This document shows, piece by piece, positions 21,257-30,205 of a DNA stretch of 64,000 nucleotides; position 1 is the stretch's first letter, and each line of letters starts with the position of its first letter. The DNA comes from a virus. The position numbers and the translations under genes were made by a program. Location: the IMG/VR virus record IMGVR_UViG_3300028610_000987, positions 55,626-119,625 of that record. One strand, 5' to 3'. Below the pieces are notes generated by a model. The model saw only the letters and a list, made by a program, of their open reading frames with translations, made no database searches and was not told where the DNA came from.

Positions 21257-21880
21257 ATGAACGTTAAACCACACCATCCGTTACAGGAATTGTTAGCTCG
21301 ATTACTTTTCAGTATAGAAACTGTTCCGGTTAGGGTACAGCGTTCTATGGTTAATCGTGCTTGTAGGGAAGCCACAAAGTGGCATGAAGAACAGATAGGG
21401 AAATTGGAAAGGAAAAGAACTATGATGGAACCAACAGGTAGTTGTTTTGTTTTTGTTGTGCAGACTGACTGTTATGCTGGCAACTTCAAAGAGAAGATGT
21501 CTGCTTTTATGACGGGACAGTACGGGGATGGTGAGTATGGTGAAGAACAGGCAAAGCAATTTAGAAATGATAATCCAGACAACGATTCGTTTGAAAAAAA
21601 TGTCGTACAAATGAACGACGGTCGAGGTTCTTCTGTTACGCAGATTTTTTGGGGTGAAACACATACCGATTTCGGTATCTTTTTTGATACCCAGCCACAT
21701 CCTGATCAGATAAAACTGATGATGGATCGTGCTAAGACGTTTGCAAAGTTGAATCCATATCCAGAAGAAGCAAGAGAAGGTATTATAATTACTGGTTTTC
21801 AACTGAGAGAATTCGTTGTGAAGACTACAGACCAAGAACTGGCTGTTTGGGATGTTGACACAGAAACGGTAGGTGTTTAG
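21257..21880 (+). CDS. 207-residue phage protein
   Basis: An N-terminal basic helical part (about 15-55) is followed by a beta-rich domain with Gly/Asp/Glu-rich loop (GQYGDGEYGEEQAK). No catalytic motif recognised. Its stop overlaps the GTG of the ATPase gene, so it may partner that protein. Confidence 0.6.
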   Translation: MNVKPHHPLQELLARLLFSIETVPVRVQRSMVNRACREATKWHEEQIGKLERKRTMMEPTGSCFVFVVQTDCYAGNFKEKMSAFMTGQYGDGEYGEEQAKQFRNDNPDNDSFEKNVVQMNDGRGSSVTQIFWGETHTDFGIFFDTQPHPDQIKLMMDRAKTFAKLNPYPEEAREGIIITGFQLREFVVKTTDQELAVWDVDTETVGV

Positions 21881-23088
21881 TGAAAATTGTATCTCTTGAA
21901 GCAGAAAATGTTAAACATCTGAGGGCTATTTGTATCAAACCTGATGGCTCGGCTGTCATTGTCGGGGGAGACAATGAGCAAGGGAAGACTTGTGTTTTGG
22001 ATTCTATCGAATATGCCCTCCATGGTGCGGGGTCTATACCCGCAAAACCTATCCGCAACGGTCAGAAGAAGGCTCGCGTGGTGCTCGATCTTGGTGATCT
22101 TATAGTTACTCGAACTTTTACTGACAAGAGTACGAATCTTACTGTCAAGAATAAAGATGGTGCTACCTTTGCTTCTCCGCAGGCTATGCTTGACAAATTG
22201 GTTGGCGAACTCAGTTTTGATCCGCTAGCGTTTTCAAAGATGGACGCGAAGAGGCAGTCTGAAGTCCTGAAGAAGCTTGTCGGATTGGATTTCGACTCTT
22301 TGAATCTAGACTACAGGAAGTGTTTCGATGAGAGAACTGTTATCAATCGCGAAGGTAAGGCTCTGAAGGCTCGCTTAGACGACATGGTGAAACACGACGA
22401 CGCGCCTGACAAAGAAGTGTCTATTTCTGAGTTGTCCAAGGAATATGCCCAGGCGACTGAGAATAATCAGGGGGTTATCTTCAAACAGCACGAATTGGAT
22501 GTCGAAGTCAAAGAACTTGCCGCCTTGAAAAAGCGTGTTGCAGTATTGGCCAAGAGCGTCAAGACTAAAGAAGCTGCTATCTCGGAAACAGCGAAGTTTG
22601 ATACACAGTCTATCAAGACTAGGATGGACAAGGCCGAAGAAATGAATAGTCGCGTCAGACAGAATGGGATATACAACGAAGTCGATGCGCAGGTCTCTGA
22701 TCTTAGGAAGAAGTCGATAGCTCTTAGTGATAAGATTGTATTTCTGGTTGACAAGAAGGCCCAGTTGCTAGCTAAGGCTAAGTTCCCAATCAAGGGTCTG
22801 GCCATAGATGAAGAAGGCGTTACTTTTCGGGATATTCCTTTTGTTCAGTGTTCTGCTGCTCAGAGGATTAGGGTTTCTGTCGCAATAGGATTGGCCATGA
22901 ATCCTACGTTGAGAGTTTTGTTGATCCGTGAGGGATCACTGTTAGACCCAAAGAACCTAGCAGCTATCGCCAAGATGGCAGAAACTGCTAAGGCTCAGAT
23001 TTGGATTGAACGAGTATCGAAGGGTAAAGAGTGTTCAATCATCATCGAAGATGGGTCCGTAGTTGGTCAAATGGTGGAGGTTGAGTAG
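21880..23088 (+). CDS. RecF/SbcC-like ABC ATPase
   Basis: 402 residues, GTG start in a TAGTG overlap with AGGTG upstream. Walker A is GGDNEQGKT (29-37). A coiled-coil middle (about 170-300) and a C-terminal head follow, with an ABC-signature-like SAAQRIRVSVAIGLA (about 326-340) and a degenerate Walker B (LRVLLIREGS). Family members act on DNA ends or gaps. It is much shorter than SbcC and lacks a zinc hook; no SbcD-like nuclease lies next to it. Probable phage recombination or repair factor. Confidence 0.8.
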   Translation: MKIVSLEAENVKHLRAICIKPDGSAVIVGGDNEQGKTCVLDSIEYALHGAGSIPAKPIRNGQKKARVVLDLGDLIVTRTFTDKSTNLTVKNKDGATFASPQAMLDKLVGELSFDPLAFSKMDAKRQSEVLKKLVGLDFDSLNLDYRKCFDERTVINREGKALKARLDDMVKHDDAPDKEVSISELSKEYAQATENNQGVIFKQHELDVEVKELAALKKRVAVLAKSVKTKEAAISETAKFDTQSIKTRMDKAEEMNSRVRQNGIYNEVDAQVSDLRKKSIALSDKIVFLVDKKAQLLAKAKFPIKGLAIDEEGVTFRDIPFVQCSAAQRIRVSVAIGLAMNPTLRVLLIREGSLLDPKNLAAIAKMAETAKAQIWIERVSKGKECSIIIEDGSVVGQMVEVE

Positions 23089-23423
23089 TGTTGTTTTCCG
23101 AAGCAAACAGTGTAATACTAGATGGTATGGAGGATTTAGGATTGTTGCCTCACGGTGCCCATCTTTATCGCAAACCAAATGGTGCTGGTGGACACACATA
23201 CTACACCGATGAATGTGGTATTATGAGTTTTGTTTGGGATACGTGCTTAGTCCATCGGTCTACTTTGGCGGCTGCGATGCTTGTAGAAGAACACACCGTA
23301 TATCTAAAGCAAGTATCTGATCGAAAACAACAACAAAAAATCACCAGAGAGTTGGAGATTGATCGTGCAGCGGCTACTGGAGGATCATTCCTTAACCCGG
23401 TACCAACAAAGAAGGTGGAATAG
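23088..23423 (+). CDS. 111-residue phage protein
   Basis: GTG start in TAGTG overlap with the ATPase. Globular first half with Gly/His-rich loop (KPNGAGGHTYYTDE), then a long charged helix. Position suggests an accessory to the ATPase; no family recognised. Confidence 0.6.
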   Translation: MLFSEANSVILDGMEDLGLLPHGAHLYRKPNGAGGHTYYTDECGIMSFVWDTCLVHRSTLAAAMLVEEHTVYLKQVSDRKQQQKITRELEIDRAAATGGSFLNPVPTKKVE

Positions 23424-23687
23424 ATGCCAGAAACACCTGAGACAGTATCTGTTGGCGATGTGATAAGTATCGCAGAAAACGAACAAATAGGCGTATCGTG
23501 GTTTGGAGAATATGTCGTAGAAGAAGCAATGGATCGGGGTGGCTGGTTTGTCACCGCACGTAGGCTTAACGCGGATGGTAGTTTTTCTCTGGGCAATGAA
23601 GTCATATACTTTCATCAATGTCCGGGGTACAAGAATTCTGTTATCTCACTGAAGGTCGTTAGACGTATGACGAGGATATTTGTATGA
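23424..23687 (+). CDS. Small beta-barrel-like phage protein
   Basis: 87 residues, ATG directly after the previous stop with AAGGTGGAATAG upstream. Alternating strands and Gly turns (VGDVISI, GEYVVEE, GWFVTARRL) resemble an SH3-like barrel comparable to the gene at 1755-2048. Function unknown. Confidence 0.6.
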   Translation: MPETPETVSVGDVISIAENEQIGVSWFGEYVVEEAMDRGGWFVTARRLNADGSFSLGNEVIYFHQCPGYKNSVISLKVVRRMTRIFV

Positions 23688-23929
23688 CAACAGATGACCC
23701 GAGAAGAAGAGCTAACAAGATCGTTATGGACCTGTGTTATCGTATCGAGAGAATGTGTCGTTACTCTGCGTTAGGAGACAAAGAGGTTGATGATCAATCC
23801 ATGACCGACAGAAAAACCGTAGAGGGACTCTATGTCTTTTACCGCAAGAATGGTAATGATGAAAATTCTGCCGCCAGACAAGCTAGGGTTAACGCTATTC
23901 GTCTTGTGCTGAATGAGGTTTTTTCATGA
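23684..23929 (+). CDS. Helical phage protein with NL..VF-like tail
   Basis: 81 residues, basic and helical. The last residues, LVLNEVFS, resemble the shared C-terminal tail of the proteins at 1755, 55680 and 56099. ATGA overlaps on both sides. Function unknown. Confidence 0.6.
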   Translation: MTTDDPRRRANKIVMDLCYRIERMCRYSALGDKEVDDQSMTDRKTVEGLYVFYRKNGNDENSAARQARVNAIRLVLNEVFS

Positions 23930-24735
23930 AACCTACCTGGATAATACAGACAAATATGGAAGGTGTCGACACTGGTCCGATGGTCGATGTCGTCAGTGCT
24001 CAGGGGATGTTGGCAATACCAATAGAACACACGACAGGAATGCTTTATGATTTTAGTCCATACGATCATCAAGACTGTATTCTTTTCTACGGCGACATAG
24101 ATTTTGTGCGACAAGTTCAAAAGACAGCACCGTTCATTCCGGGTGCTTGGTGTAATTTCTACAACATGAAATGCAGTACATACTACGCATATTTTGGCGA
24201 GCAACTATTGAACAAAAACTACATTATGATGCCAGTTGGTGATCTACTAAGAAGGTGGGATGAGTTTGTGATCCCTGGTTATCCACATGTATTTGTTCGA
24301 CCCGACAGTGGTGCGAAGCCGTTCTCTGGACACGTTATCAAATACGGAGAAAAGCACAAAATCCAAGCGATCATAGAGACGGTTGGTCCTGAGACTTTGG
24401 TTGTTGTAGCCCCAAGTAAGCCGATAGTATCAGAGTATCGTTTCGTGATTTGTGAAAAAAAGGTTATTGCTGGATGTCAATATCTGCCGGTTGAACTACC
24501 TATTTACCCAACCCCCTCTTTGCGTCTTGCCTGTGTTATAGCGAATCACGATTGGCAACCTGATTTGTGCTACACGGTGGACATAGCTGAACATGACGGT
24601 CAAATGTATCTTCTCGAAATCAACAGCTTCAGTTGCGCAGGTTTGTACCAGTGTGATATCGGTGTTGTTGTTCAGTATGCCTCGTTGGCAGCTAAGTTTG
24701 AATGGAATGATTACGTTGATCCCATCAACAATTAG
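23926..24735 (+). CDS. ATP-grasp domain protein (R2K-clade type)
   Basis: 269 residues. VFVRPDSGAKPFSG (about 126-139) is the phosphate-loop region typical of the phage-associated R2K ATP-grasp clade. The C-terminal D-I-A-E-H and L-E-I-N (about 223-238) match the metal-binding acidic/Asn positions. Such enzymes ligate an amine to a carboxylate using ATP, often forming peptide-like bonds. Substrate unknown; a saccharopine-dehydrogenase-like gene at 62154 is the only other amino-acid-type enzyme here. Confidence 0.8.
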   Translation: MKPTWIIQTNMEGVDTGPMVDVVSAQGMLAIPIEHTTGMLYDFSPYDHQDCILFYGDIDFVRQVQKTAPFIPGAWCNFYNMKCSTYYAYFGEQLLNKNYIMMPVGDLLRRWDEFVIPGYPHVFVRPDSGAKPFSGHVIKYGEKHKIQAIIETVGPETLVVVAPSKPIVSEYRFVICEKKVIAGCQYLPVELPIYPTPSLRLACVIANHDWQPDLCYTVDIAEHDGQMYLLEINSFSCAGLYQCDIGVVVQYASLAAKFEWNDYVDPINN

Positions 24736-24759
24736 AGAGTTTTTTTTGGAGATTTGCTT

Positions 24760-25209
24760 ATGTGGTTTATGAAAAAGAAGGAATACGATTTCTACATAGC
24801 TGGTCCGATGCGAGGTTATCCGAATCTCAACAAGGATACGTTTGCTGCGGTAGCCGATGGTCTTAGGGCTATGGGTTTAACAGTGTGGAGTCCATCAGAA
24901 CATGACAGTTACGTGAAGTTGTCGTTTGCACAATGTATTACACTCGATCTGAATCAGGTTATCAATCATTGTAGGAAGATCGCATTTCTCCCAGGATGGA
25001 GAAAGTCTTTGGGGGCTAATATAGAAGCGTTTGCTGCATTTGCTTGTAAGAAAGAAGCACTTGAAGTGATAATCGATAAAAATACTGGTATGGATTTGGT
25101 TCCGCTTGATCTTAGCAATTATCTTTTGCCGTATCAGACTGGACATGATCGTCGTAAGTTTGATCCGCATAGTTGTTCTGTAGATACACCCAATACAGAT
25201 TATAACTAA
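24760..25209 (+). CDS. DUF4406 / nucleoside deoxyribosyltransferase-like protein
   Basis: 149 residues from the ATG behind GGAGATTTGCTT. Begins Y-D-F-Y-I-A-G-P-M-R-G (about 9-19), the nucleoside 2-deoxyribosyltransferase-like signature, with LPGWRKSLGANIE (about 82-94) matching the second conserved region. Probably acts on nucleosides or nucleotides. The C-terminal 30 residues look disordered. Last gene of the rightward block; its stop overlaps that of the convergent gene by 4 bases. Confidence 0.75.
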   Translation: MWFMKKKEYDFYIAGPMRGYPNLNKDTFAAVADGLRAMGLTVWSPSEHDSYVKLSFAQCITLDLNQVINHCRKIAFLPGWRKSLGANIEAFAAFACKKEALEVIIDKNTGMDLVPLDLSNYLLPYQTGHDRRKFDPHSCSVDTPNTDYN

Positions 25210-25481
25210 TCGGGTGGCGGTGGTACCTGATCGTCTAACATGCTTTTGAATCTATCTCGTTCGCGTCTGGTTGCTTCTACGTCAAATAGTAGATATATGA
25301 CACATAGTCGCAATTCCTGTAACGAGTTGGCTATTTGTGCAATTTGTTTTTTTGTTTCTTCGCTCATGGTAGATTCCTTTGCTCCAGTCTTGATAATTAT
25401 TTTGTTTGATTTCCTTGTTTTGGTCCCAGAAGCAATATCGATGATTTCACGTAATCTATGATTGAATTCATCTTCTTTCAT
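25206..25481 (-). CDS. 91-residue helical phage protein
   Basis: ATG at 25481 behind AAGGA. Basic N-terminal half and a predicted helix bundle, ending DDQVPPPPD. Convergent with the DUF4406 gene; no terminator hairpin is obvious between them. Function unknown. Confidence 0.65.
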   Translation of the reverse strand: MKEDEFNHRLREIIDIASGTKTRKSNKIIIKTGAKESTMSEETKKQIAQIANSLQELRLCVIYLLFDVEATRRERDRFKSMLDDQVPPPPD

Positions 25482-25497
25482 AGTACGTCAGTCCTTC

Positions 25498-26088
25498 CTA
25501 CGTATCACGAGAATCCCACACCACCTTAAAGGTAGGAGTGTTTACTATGTCGTCAGCAACTACTGTTATTCGGCCAAATCGTTTCTTGCCTTCGATATAT
25601 CCTGGATAGCAATGAGCAACAAGTTCGGTGCAGCTAAATCTCGATGTCTCATTAAAGTCAAAAGCGAAATCGTATTCGCTGCCGATGGCTGCTTTGGCCC
25701 GTTTGGTTGCTTCTTCTTGTAGGCCCTCTGGAGTTCTCAGAACGATCAGATGGTCCGTCCGCATGAAATCAATGAGATCGTCGACCACAACCCCATCGCT
25801 GATGGAGTGAACCACCTTGTGTTGTTTGCCCTCAATTTCTCCGACATACATTCCTGCGTGATTCCACCAGCCGGGGATGAGCCACTTGTCGACATACCCC
25901 TCGAATCTGCGGATTAGGATGTCTCCAGGCTGGATAATATGGTCTAGGTCTCTGTAATGTTTCCCTTTGAGCCGGAAAGTGTTGGCATTGATTGTGAACC
26001 AAAATGGATGCAGGATTCCGTTCCATTTGATGTCTCCGATAAAACGAAAGATAGCCTTTTCTAGTTTGAAGAGCAAACTTTCTTTCAC
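25498..26088 (-). CDS. YiiX-like permuted NlpC/P60 (papain-fold) hydrolase
   Basis: 196 residues from the GTG 9 bases after GGGG; a TTG three codons earlier is also possible. QPGDILIR, NHAGMYVG (His77) and SCTELV (Cys153, Glu155) match the circularly permuted cysteine hydrolases of the YiiX/YaeF group, whose members cleave amide or ester bonds in lipids, peptides or peptidoglycan. No signal peptide, so it acts in the cytoplasm unless released at lysis. Role in infection unknown. Confidence 0.75.
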   Translation of the reverse strand: MKESLLFKLEKAIFRFIGDIKWNGILHPFWFTINANTFRLKGKHYRDLDHIIQPGDILIRRFEGYVDKWLIPGWWNHAGMYVGEIEGKQHKVVHSISDGVVVDDLIDFMRTDHLIVLRTPEGLQEEATKRAKAAIGSEYDFAFDFNETSRFSCTELVAHCYPGYIEGKKRFGRITVVADDIVNTPTFKVVWDSRDT

Positions 26089-26102
26089 ATTGACCAACCC
26101 CT

Positions 26103-26213
26103 TTAGAGTTCTTTTCTGATGAAACTAACGACACCATACAAAAATGTGAGAACCATCGCAACTATCATACCCTGCGCCACTAATGATCCAGTATAAACCA
26201 CACAAGCTAACAT
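26103..26213 (-). CDS. 36-residue membrane peptide
   Basis: ATG behind GGGGGG with 6-base spacing. Hydrophobic nearly throughout, basic C-terminus (FIRKEL). Its stop lies 15 bases before the YiiX-like start, so the two are likely co-translated. Function unknown. Confidence 0.55.
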   Translation of the reverse strand: MLACVVYTGSLVAQGMIVAMVLTFLYGVVSFIRKEL

Positions 26214-26258
26214 AACAATCCCCCCTTTTTGGAAAGAAACAACATACTTACCATAATC

Positions 26259-26684
26259 TTATACACCGTAGTCCGTGGCCAGATTTTCGTATTTATCAGG
26301 GTCTTCATCCGCCTGTCTGTGGCATTCAGCACACAGATACAGCAAAAAGAAGGGTCTGGAGTGATCTGGGTGGTGTCCTTGGATGTTTTTTTCGGACATG
26401 CAAAGTTCGCATTCATCTAGTGGGACGAGTTTCCCCGTTTTTACAGCCTGACGGACAAGGTATCGGGCGTGTTCCTTTTCGGGGAATTTTTCCTTGTCTC
26501 TTCTGGTTTGTTCTGCATTCGGGGTTGAAGGGTCACATCGGCGGTTTTCATTGGTCAGCTTGGAAGCGCATGATCGTGAACAGGTGTGTTTTTGTCCTAT
26601 CTTTACGGTCTGTTTGATGCGACTTTCTTCTTTTTCGAAAGGTTCCCTACACCATTCACAATTAACCGTTCGGGTATCGACCAT
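26259..26684 (-). CDS. HNH-type nuclease-like zinc protein
   Basis: 141 residues. Start taken at the ATG overlapping the upstream TAA (TAATG). N-terminal CEWC...C..SC zinc motif (about 9-37); C-terminal CELC, QGHHPDHSRP and CAEC-H (about 91-121) give an HNH/treble-clef nuclease core with His-His. Could be a homing-type or resolving nuclease. The upstream zinc finger is typical of DNA-targeting modules. Confidence 0.65.
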   Translation of the reverse strand: MVDTRTVNCEWCREPFEKEESRIKQTVKIGQKHTCSRSCASKLTNENRRCDPSTPNAEQTRRDKEKFPEKEHARYLVRQAVKTGKLVPLDECELCMSEKNIQGHHPDHSRPFFLLYLCAECHRQADEDPDKYENLATDYGV

Positions 26685-27607
26685 TATTGCCATGCTTTCA
26701 AATTACGTTGGGCATATCGGTCTTTATAGATTATAGCCCTTGGGTTTGACAGAACGGCATCTGCAATGATTTCATTGTACAGAGTGTGAATTTGGTTAAC
26801 TGGTGGTTTATCAGGTAGATCACTACCTTTCTCTGCATTGTTGGCGTCGAGTTTAGCGTATTCGTAGAGCGTAGATACTTCATCCAAATTCAATTCACCC
26901 TGCTTTATAGATAAAAGCAATTCTGCGCGAGGACAAGGAAATGTAATGTTACCTGTGTCCATGAGTTCTTTGAGTTGATCAAGCAATCTGATTGTATGAC
27001 ACGCGCTGGAAGTACAATAACCATGCAACTTTATTTGTTTTTTCCGCTTAGCACCCAGTTTGCGATTTGTCTTGCGAGTTTCCATTTGATGATTCATAAA
27101 TAAAAGACGTATGATTTCATCCATCGATTCTTTCCCTGGATGAAATACTTGTCGTATGTTCTCGACCACTGTATCTTCATTGGATGTTCTCTTGATAGGG
27201 ACGAGTTGAGTACCCGTGACTTTTCTCCATTCTGATTCTGCATATCCCCCGATGCGTCTGGCAAATTGCTTACATGCAAATAATGATCTGTTACGAAGAA
27301 CAGTACCTCCAACATCTGTTCGCTCAATGATATTTGGCTCGGGTGCAAATAGAATTTCATAGCATAATGGATCGCCGCTAATTAGAAGTTCGAAAAATCG
27401 TTTGAGAGAATATATCACGATATCTGGTTCTCTAATGACTTTTTGCTCGAATCGAGCTAAGCCAGCAAGATACTCGAAAGGGGGTATAGTGAATCCTCGA
27501 TAGTCGTGATCACTTTCTTGCGTTTTGGTACCGTACAATCTAGACCCAGCCATTACGAGAAAATCTGGATTGTCGATACTGCGAGTGAGTTCTGCTTCTT
27601 TGTTCAT
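26684..27607 (-). CDS. RlaP-like nucleotidyltransferase (COG3541)
   Basis: 307 residues. GSRLYGTKTQESDHDYRG (21-38) is the polymerase-beta-type nucleotidyltransferase signature GS...DxD, with the two catalytic Asp at 33 and 35. This family (RlaP) is associated with RNA ligases. A DRB0094-type RNA ligase lies at 59613, so this protein may add nucleotides to RNA ends during tRNA repair. ATGA-coupled to the upstream gene. Confidence 0.8.
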   Translation of the reverse strand: MNKEAELTRSIDNPDFLVMAGSRLYGTKTQESDHDYRGFTIPPFEYLAGLARFEQKVIREPDIVIYSLKRFFELLISGDPLCYEILFAPEPNIIERTDVGGTVLRNRSLFACKQFARRIGGYAESEWRKVTGTQLVPIKRTSNEDTVVENIRQVFHPGKESMDEIIRLLFMNHQMETRKTNRKLGAKRKKQIKLHGYCTSSACHTIRLLDQLKELMDTGNITFPCPRAELLLSIKQGELNLDEVSTLYEYAKLDANNAEKGSDLPDKPPVNQIHTLYNEIIADAVLSNPRAIIYKDRYAQRNLKAWQ

Positions 27608-27960
27608 ACGATTTTCAACTTATCCATCAACGACTCTACTTTAGCTATACACTGGTTGTGATCTTCTATGAACATTTCCATGAAATCTTCGGGGTTCAGC
27701 GGTGCTGGAGATTCATAGTTGTAGTCGATGAATTTGGCTTCTGGCAGAATACAAACAATAAATTTTTTTATGACCGAGATTTGGCGACAGGGAAGCACAC
27801 CTATATTCAAATGCTTTACGGGAGATTGCATATTATTTGCTTTAGCGAATTCTTCAGCAGCAATATACACCTTTTCGATTGCGGCGAAAGTGGTTCTTGT
27901 TTTCCATCTAGACAGAAGAAAGTTCAACAGTTGTCTGCGGTTCTTTTTTGTTACTATCAC
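27604..27960 (-). CDS. 118-residue phage protein
   Basis: GTG start behind GGAGAACAAAAAA. Basic N-terminus with helix, then a beta-alpha region and acidic C-terminal helix. Overlaps the nucleotidyltransferase start as ATGA, so it may be its partner. No family recognised. Confidence 0.65.
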   Translation of the reverse strand: MIVTKKNRRQLLNFLLSRWKTRTTFAAIEKVYIAAEEFAKANNMQSPVKHLNIGVLPCRQISVIKKFIVCILPEAKFIDYNYESPAPLNPEDFMEMFIEDHNQCIAKVESLMDKLKIV

Positions 27961-27981
27961 TTTTTTGTTCTCCTTAATATG

Positions 27982-28377
27982 CTAATGCTGGTATAATAGA
28001 TAAGATACGTACATAAGACATTCTGCCAAGAACGGAGCCAAACTTTGTCCTATTGTGTGGATTTCCGCGACAGTGAACCATCCTATTCCTACTATATCCA
28101 CACAAGCGGGTTTGAGTTCCCCATCCCACATGTTACACAAAAAAATATGCGTATTGTATTGTCCTACACGCAATGTATGTAGCAGCTTGAAATTGTGTCC
28201 GTTAAGATTGGTTTCTTCTTTGAGTTCTCTGGCGGCGGCGTTGGCAAGTGTCTTGTCTTCTGGATTAACTTTTCCTCCAGGGAAGCACCATGTTCCCCCC
28301 GATACATCATCGACCGATCTTTGTATTAGGAGAAAACGGTTTTTGCTTTTTAGAACAACCCAGACAACCTCGATCAC
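27982..28377 (-). CDS. Nudix hydrolase
   Basis: 131 residues from the GTG 5 bases after AGGGG; a TTG start 5 codons upstream is possible. Nudix box at about 34-57 (GGKVNP, then AAARELKEETNL) has all catalytic Glu residues but one extra residue in the loop before the helix. Hydrolyses nucleoside diphosphate derivatives, possibly damaged nucleotides or RNA caps. Cytoplasmic. Confidence 0.85.
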   Translation of the reverse strand: MIEVVWVVLKSKNRFLLIQRSVDDVSGGTWCFPGGKVNPEDKTLANAAARELKEETNLNGHNFKLLHTLRVGQYNTHIFLCNMWDGELKPACVDIVGIGWFTVAEIHTIGQSLAPFLAECLMYVSYLLYQH

Positions 28378-28429
28378 ATCTTCCCCTTTCAATAATAGAG
28401 GGATTCCATGGTATTATACACCGACTGTT

Positions 28430-28927
28430 CTATTTCCACGTTTTTCTAGTAACAATTTCTGATATACGATTTTGCGTAGTAGCAAAGTCATTGGCAATGG
28501 ATTGTTGTGTTTCTCCATTCGCGTATCGAGAACGTATTGAGTCAATATCTGTTTGTGTGAATCTAGCTCTGCCATGTTTTTCTTTTGTACACATAGTCCC
28601 GTGTATTTTTTTGTCATCGGAATTGTCTTGGGATGTACCCCATCGAAGATTGTTTGGTAAATTGTTTGATCTATTTCCATCGAGATGACGAGATACCATT
28701 CCGATAGCACATGGTCCATGGAAAGCACAACAAATCAATCGATGGACTTTTAAGGATCGCCTATGTCCGTTACATCGAACCCTAATTATCATATATCCAT
28801 CTTTGTCAGCATGTTGAACTAATTTTTTCAGTTGTCCATTACGACAAATGCGATAGATATTGCCTTTATTATCTACTCTACATTGGGGAAAATCGGGAAT
28901 AATTTGTAGGTTAGCGATCATCACCAT
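28430..28927 (-). CDS. HNH homing endonuclease (NUMOD4-HNH-HTH)
   Basis: 165 residues. An N-terminal NUMOD4-like strand region (VDNKGNIYRI) is followed by an HNH core with H-R-L-I-C-C-A-F and SRHLDGNRSNN (about 62-87), then WGTSQDNSDDK. A C-terminal helix-turn-helix (TQQSIANDFATTQNRISEI) binds the target. Free-standing, wedged between the MazG-like and Nudix genes without breaking either. Start overlaps the MazG-like gene by 17 bases. Confidence 0.85.
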   Translation of the reverse strand: MVMIANLQIIPDFPQCRVDNKGNIYRICRNGQLKKLVQHADKDGYMIIRVRCNGHRRSLKVHRLICCAFHGPCAIGMVSRHLDGNRSNNLPNNLRWGTSQDNSDDKKIHGTMCTKEKHGRARFTQTDIDSIRSRYANGETQQSIANDFATTQNRISEIVTRKTWK

Positions 28928-29495
28928 CGCCCTTCAGCTTGCCTCTTTCTTGACGACTTAGCAATTTTTCTATGTTGCCAGTGTAAACATTTTCCAGGGT
29001 GCAGTTGCACCTGATAGCAAATTCTTCGATGCACGCAAGAACCTTTGTCACGTTATGAGCTATAGCTACGAATCTGCTGCGTTCTCCCAAGTGACAAGCA
29101 TAATCGTAATACCATGATTCAAGTGCTTCTGCGACAAGTGATGCGCATCTGTTCATATACAGCACCAATTGTGGCCACTCCATCAAGCGAACTTTCTGTG
29201 TTTGCGAACTGTTTTTCATTTCGTAGCACATTTGTAGATCACAGTCCGTATCAGAACAAAGATTCGACAAATACCAACAACAATCCCCCAATTCCTTCCT
29301 GATAGCCTCTTTCCTCTTGTCGGTCAATTTACCGTTGTCATCACGGTAAAGCTTCTTGACTTTTTCCGCTACTTCACCACACTCTCCTACGAGTCCTAGT
29401 CCTGGGTAGATCATGGATATATCTACATCGTAATCTTCTCCTGTGTGATAAACGGCAGTCGACCTAGCTTTCTCTTGGTATTCTCTAAGATTCAT
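28911..29495 (-). CDS. MazG-like nucleotide pyrophosphohydrolase
   Basis: 194 residues. LGLVGECGEVAEKVKK (33-48) and KELGDCCWYLSNLC (67-80) supply the paired E..E and E..D metal ligands of the all-alpha NTP pyrophosphohydrolase fold. Likely removes non-canonical dNTPs or lowers host (p)ppGpp signals. The C-terminal 100 residues are an unassigned helical extension. Confidence 0.85.
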   Translation of the reverse strand: MNLREYQEKARSTAVYHTGEDYDVDISMIYPGLGLVGECGEVAEKVKKLYRDDNGKLTDKRKEAIRKELGDCCWYLSNLCSDTDCDLQMCYEMKNSSQTQKVRLMEWPQLVLYMNRCASLVAEALESWYYDYACHLGERSRFVAIAHNVTKVLACIEEFAIRCNCTLENVYTGNIEKLLSRQERGKLKGDGDDR

Positions 29496-30201
29496 TATCT
29501 TCCTCCTGGAGTAATTCTGTTTCTTTTGGGACCATATTCAAGATGTCGGCTACGAACTGTATGTTCGGAGACAACACAACAAATGCTTCTTTGGGGGGTA
29601 TCCCTAACTGCTTGGATGCAATCTTGGCAGATTCAGCCAACTTCGGGGCCATAGCTCTTATTGAAGCCATAGCTCGGCCTATCGGATCGGTTATTTCAAT
29701 ATCCTGAAAACGATATCGCTTAATTCTAATGCCTAATTCCTTACATATCTCAGTGATTTTTGAACCTATCGCTTCCTCTACTGTGCTACTATCGTTGACT
29801 AAATCATCAAATGGAACCGTGGTGACAATGTGTCTGATTGCAGCTTCGCAAGCCTCGATCATGAACTGATCGGAATCTTCGGTAAAGGTAAGATACTTCA
29901 TGAGATTGGTGATTCTGTAAATCACAACACCTCTTATGCGAACAGAAAGACCATCCTCTGTCAAGACGTACATTGATTCTGCTATGCCGAGGTTTGTTTG
30001 GACATGTCGTTTTTCGATTGTCTGTCCTGTTGTGCCGAAATGAATTCCCGATTCCAAATCTTTGCTTGGTTTTCCGAAGGTAAATCGAATAGCCGACCAT
30101 CCAGGGATAACTATCGCCCATTTAATTGGACAAATCCAAACGATTGGGGCTATCAACAAGTTTTCGATCATAGCCATTATTCGAGTTAGCAATTCACTCA
30201 T
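29485..30201 (-). CDS. SPFH/Band-7 (stomatin-prohibitin) membrane protein
   Basis: 238 residues. N-terminal hydrophobic region (about 12-38), then a beta-rich band-7 domain (about 40-150) and a helical C-terminus containing AxxxAESAKIAS-like repeats. SPFH proteins form membrane-associated ring assemblies; some phages use them to stabilise or protect complexes. Role here unknown. Confidence 0.8.
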   Translation of the reverse strand: MSELLTRIMAMIENLLIAPIVWICPIKWAIVIPGWSAIRFTFGKPSKDLESGIHFGTTGQTIEKRHVQTNLGIAESMYVLTEDGLSVRIRGVVIYRITNLMKYLTFTEDSDQFMIEACEAAIRHIVTTVPFDDLVNDSSTVEEAIGSKITEICKELGIRIKRYRFQDIEITDPIGRAMASIRAMAPKLAESAKIASKQLGIPPKEAFVVLSPNIQFVADILNMVPKETELLQEEDNES

Positions 30202-30205
30202 ACAA

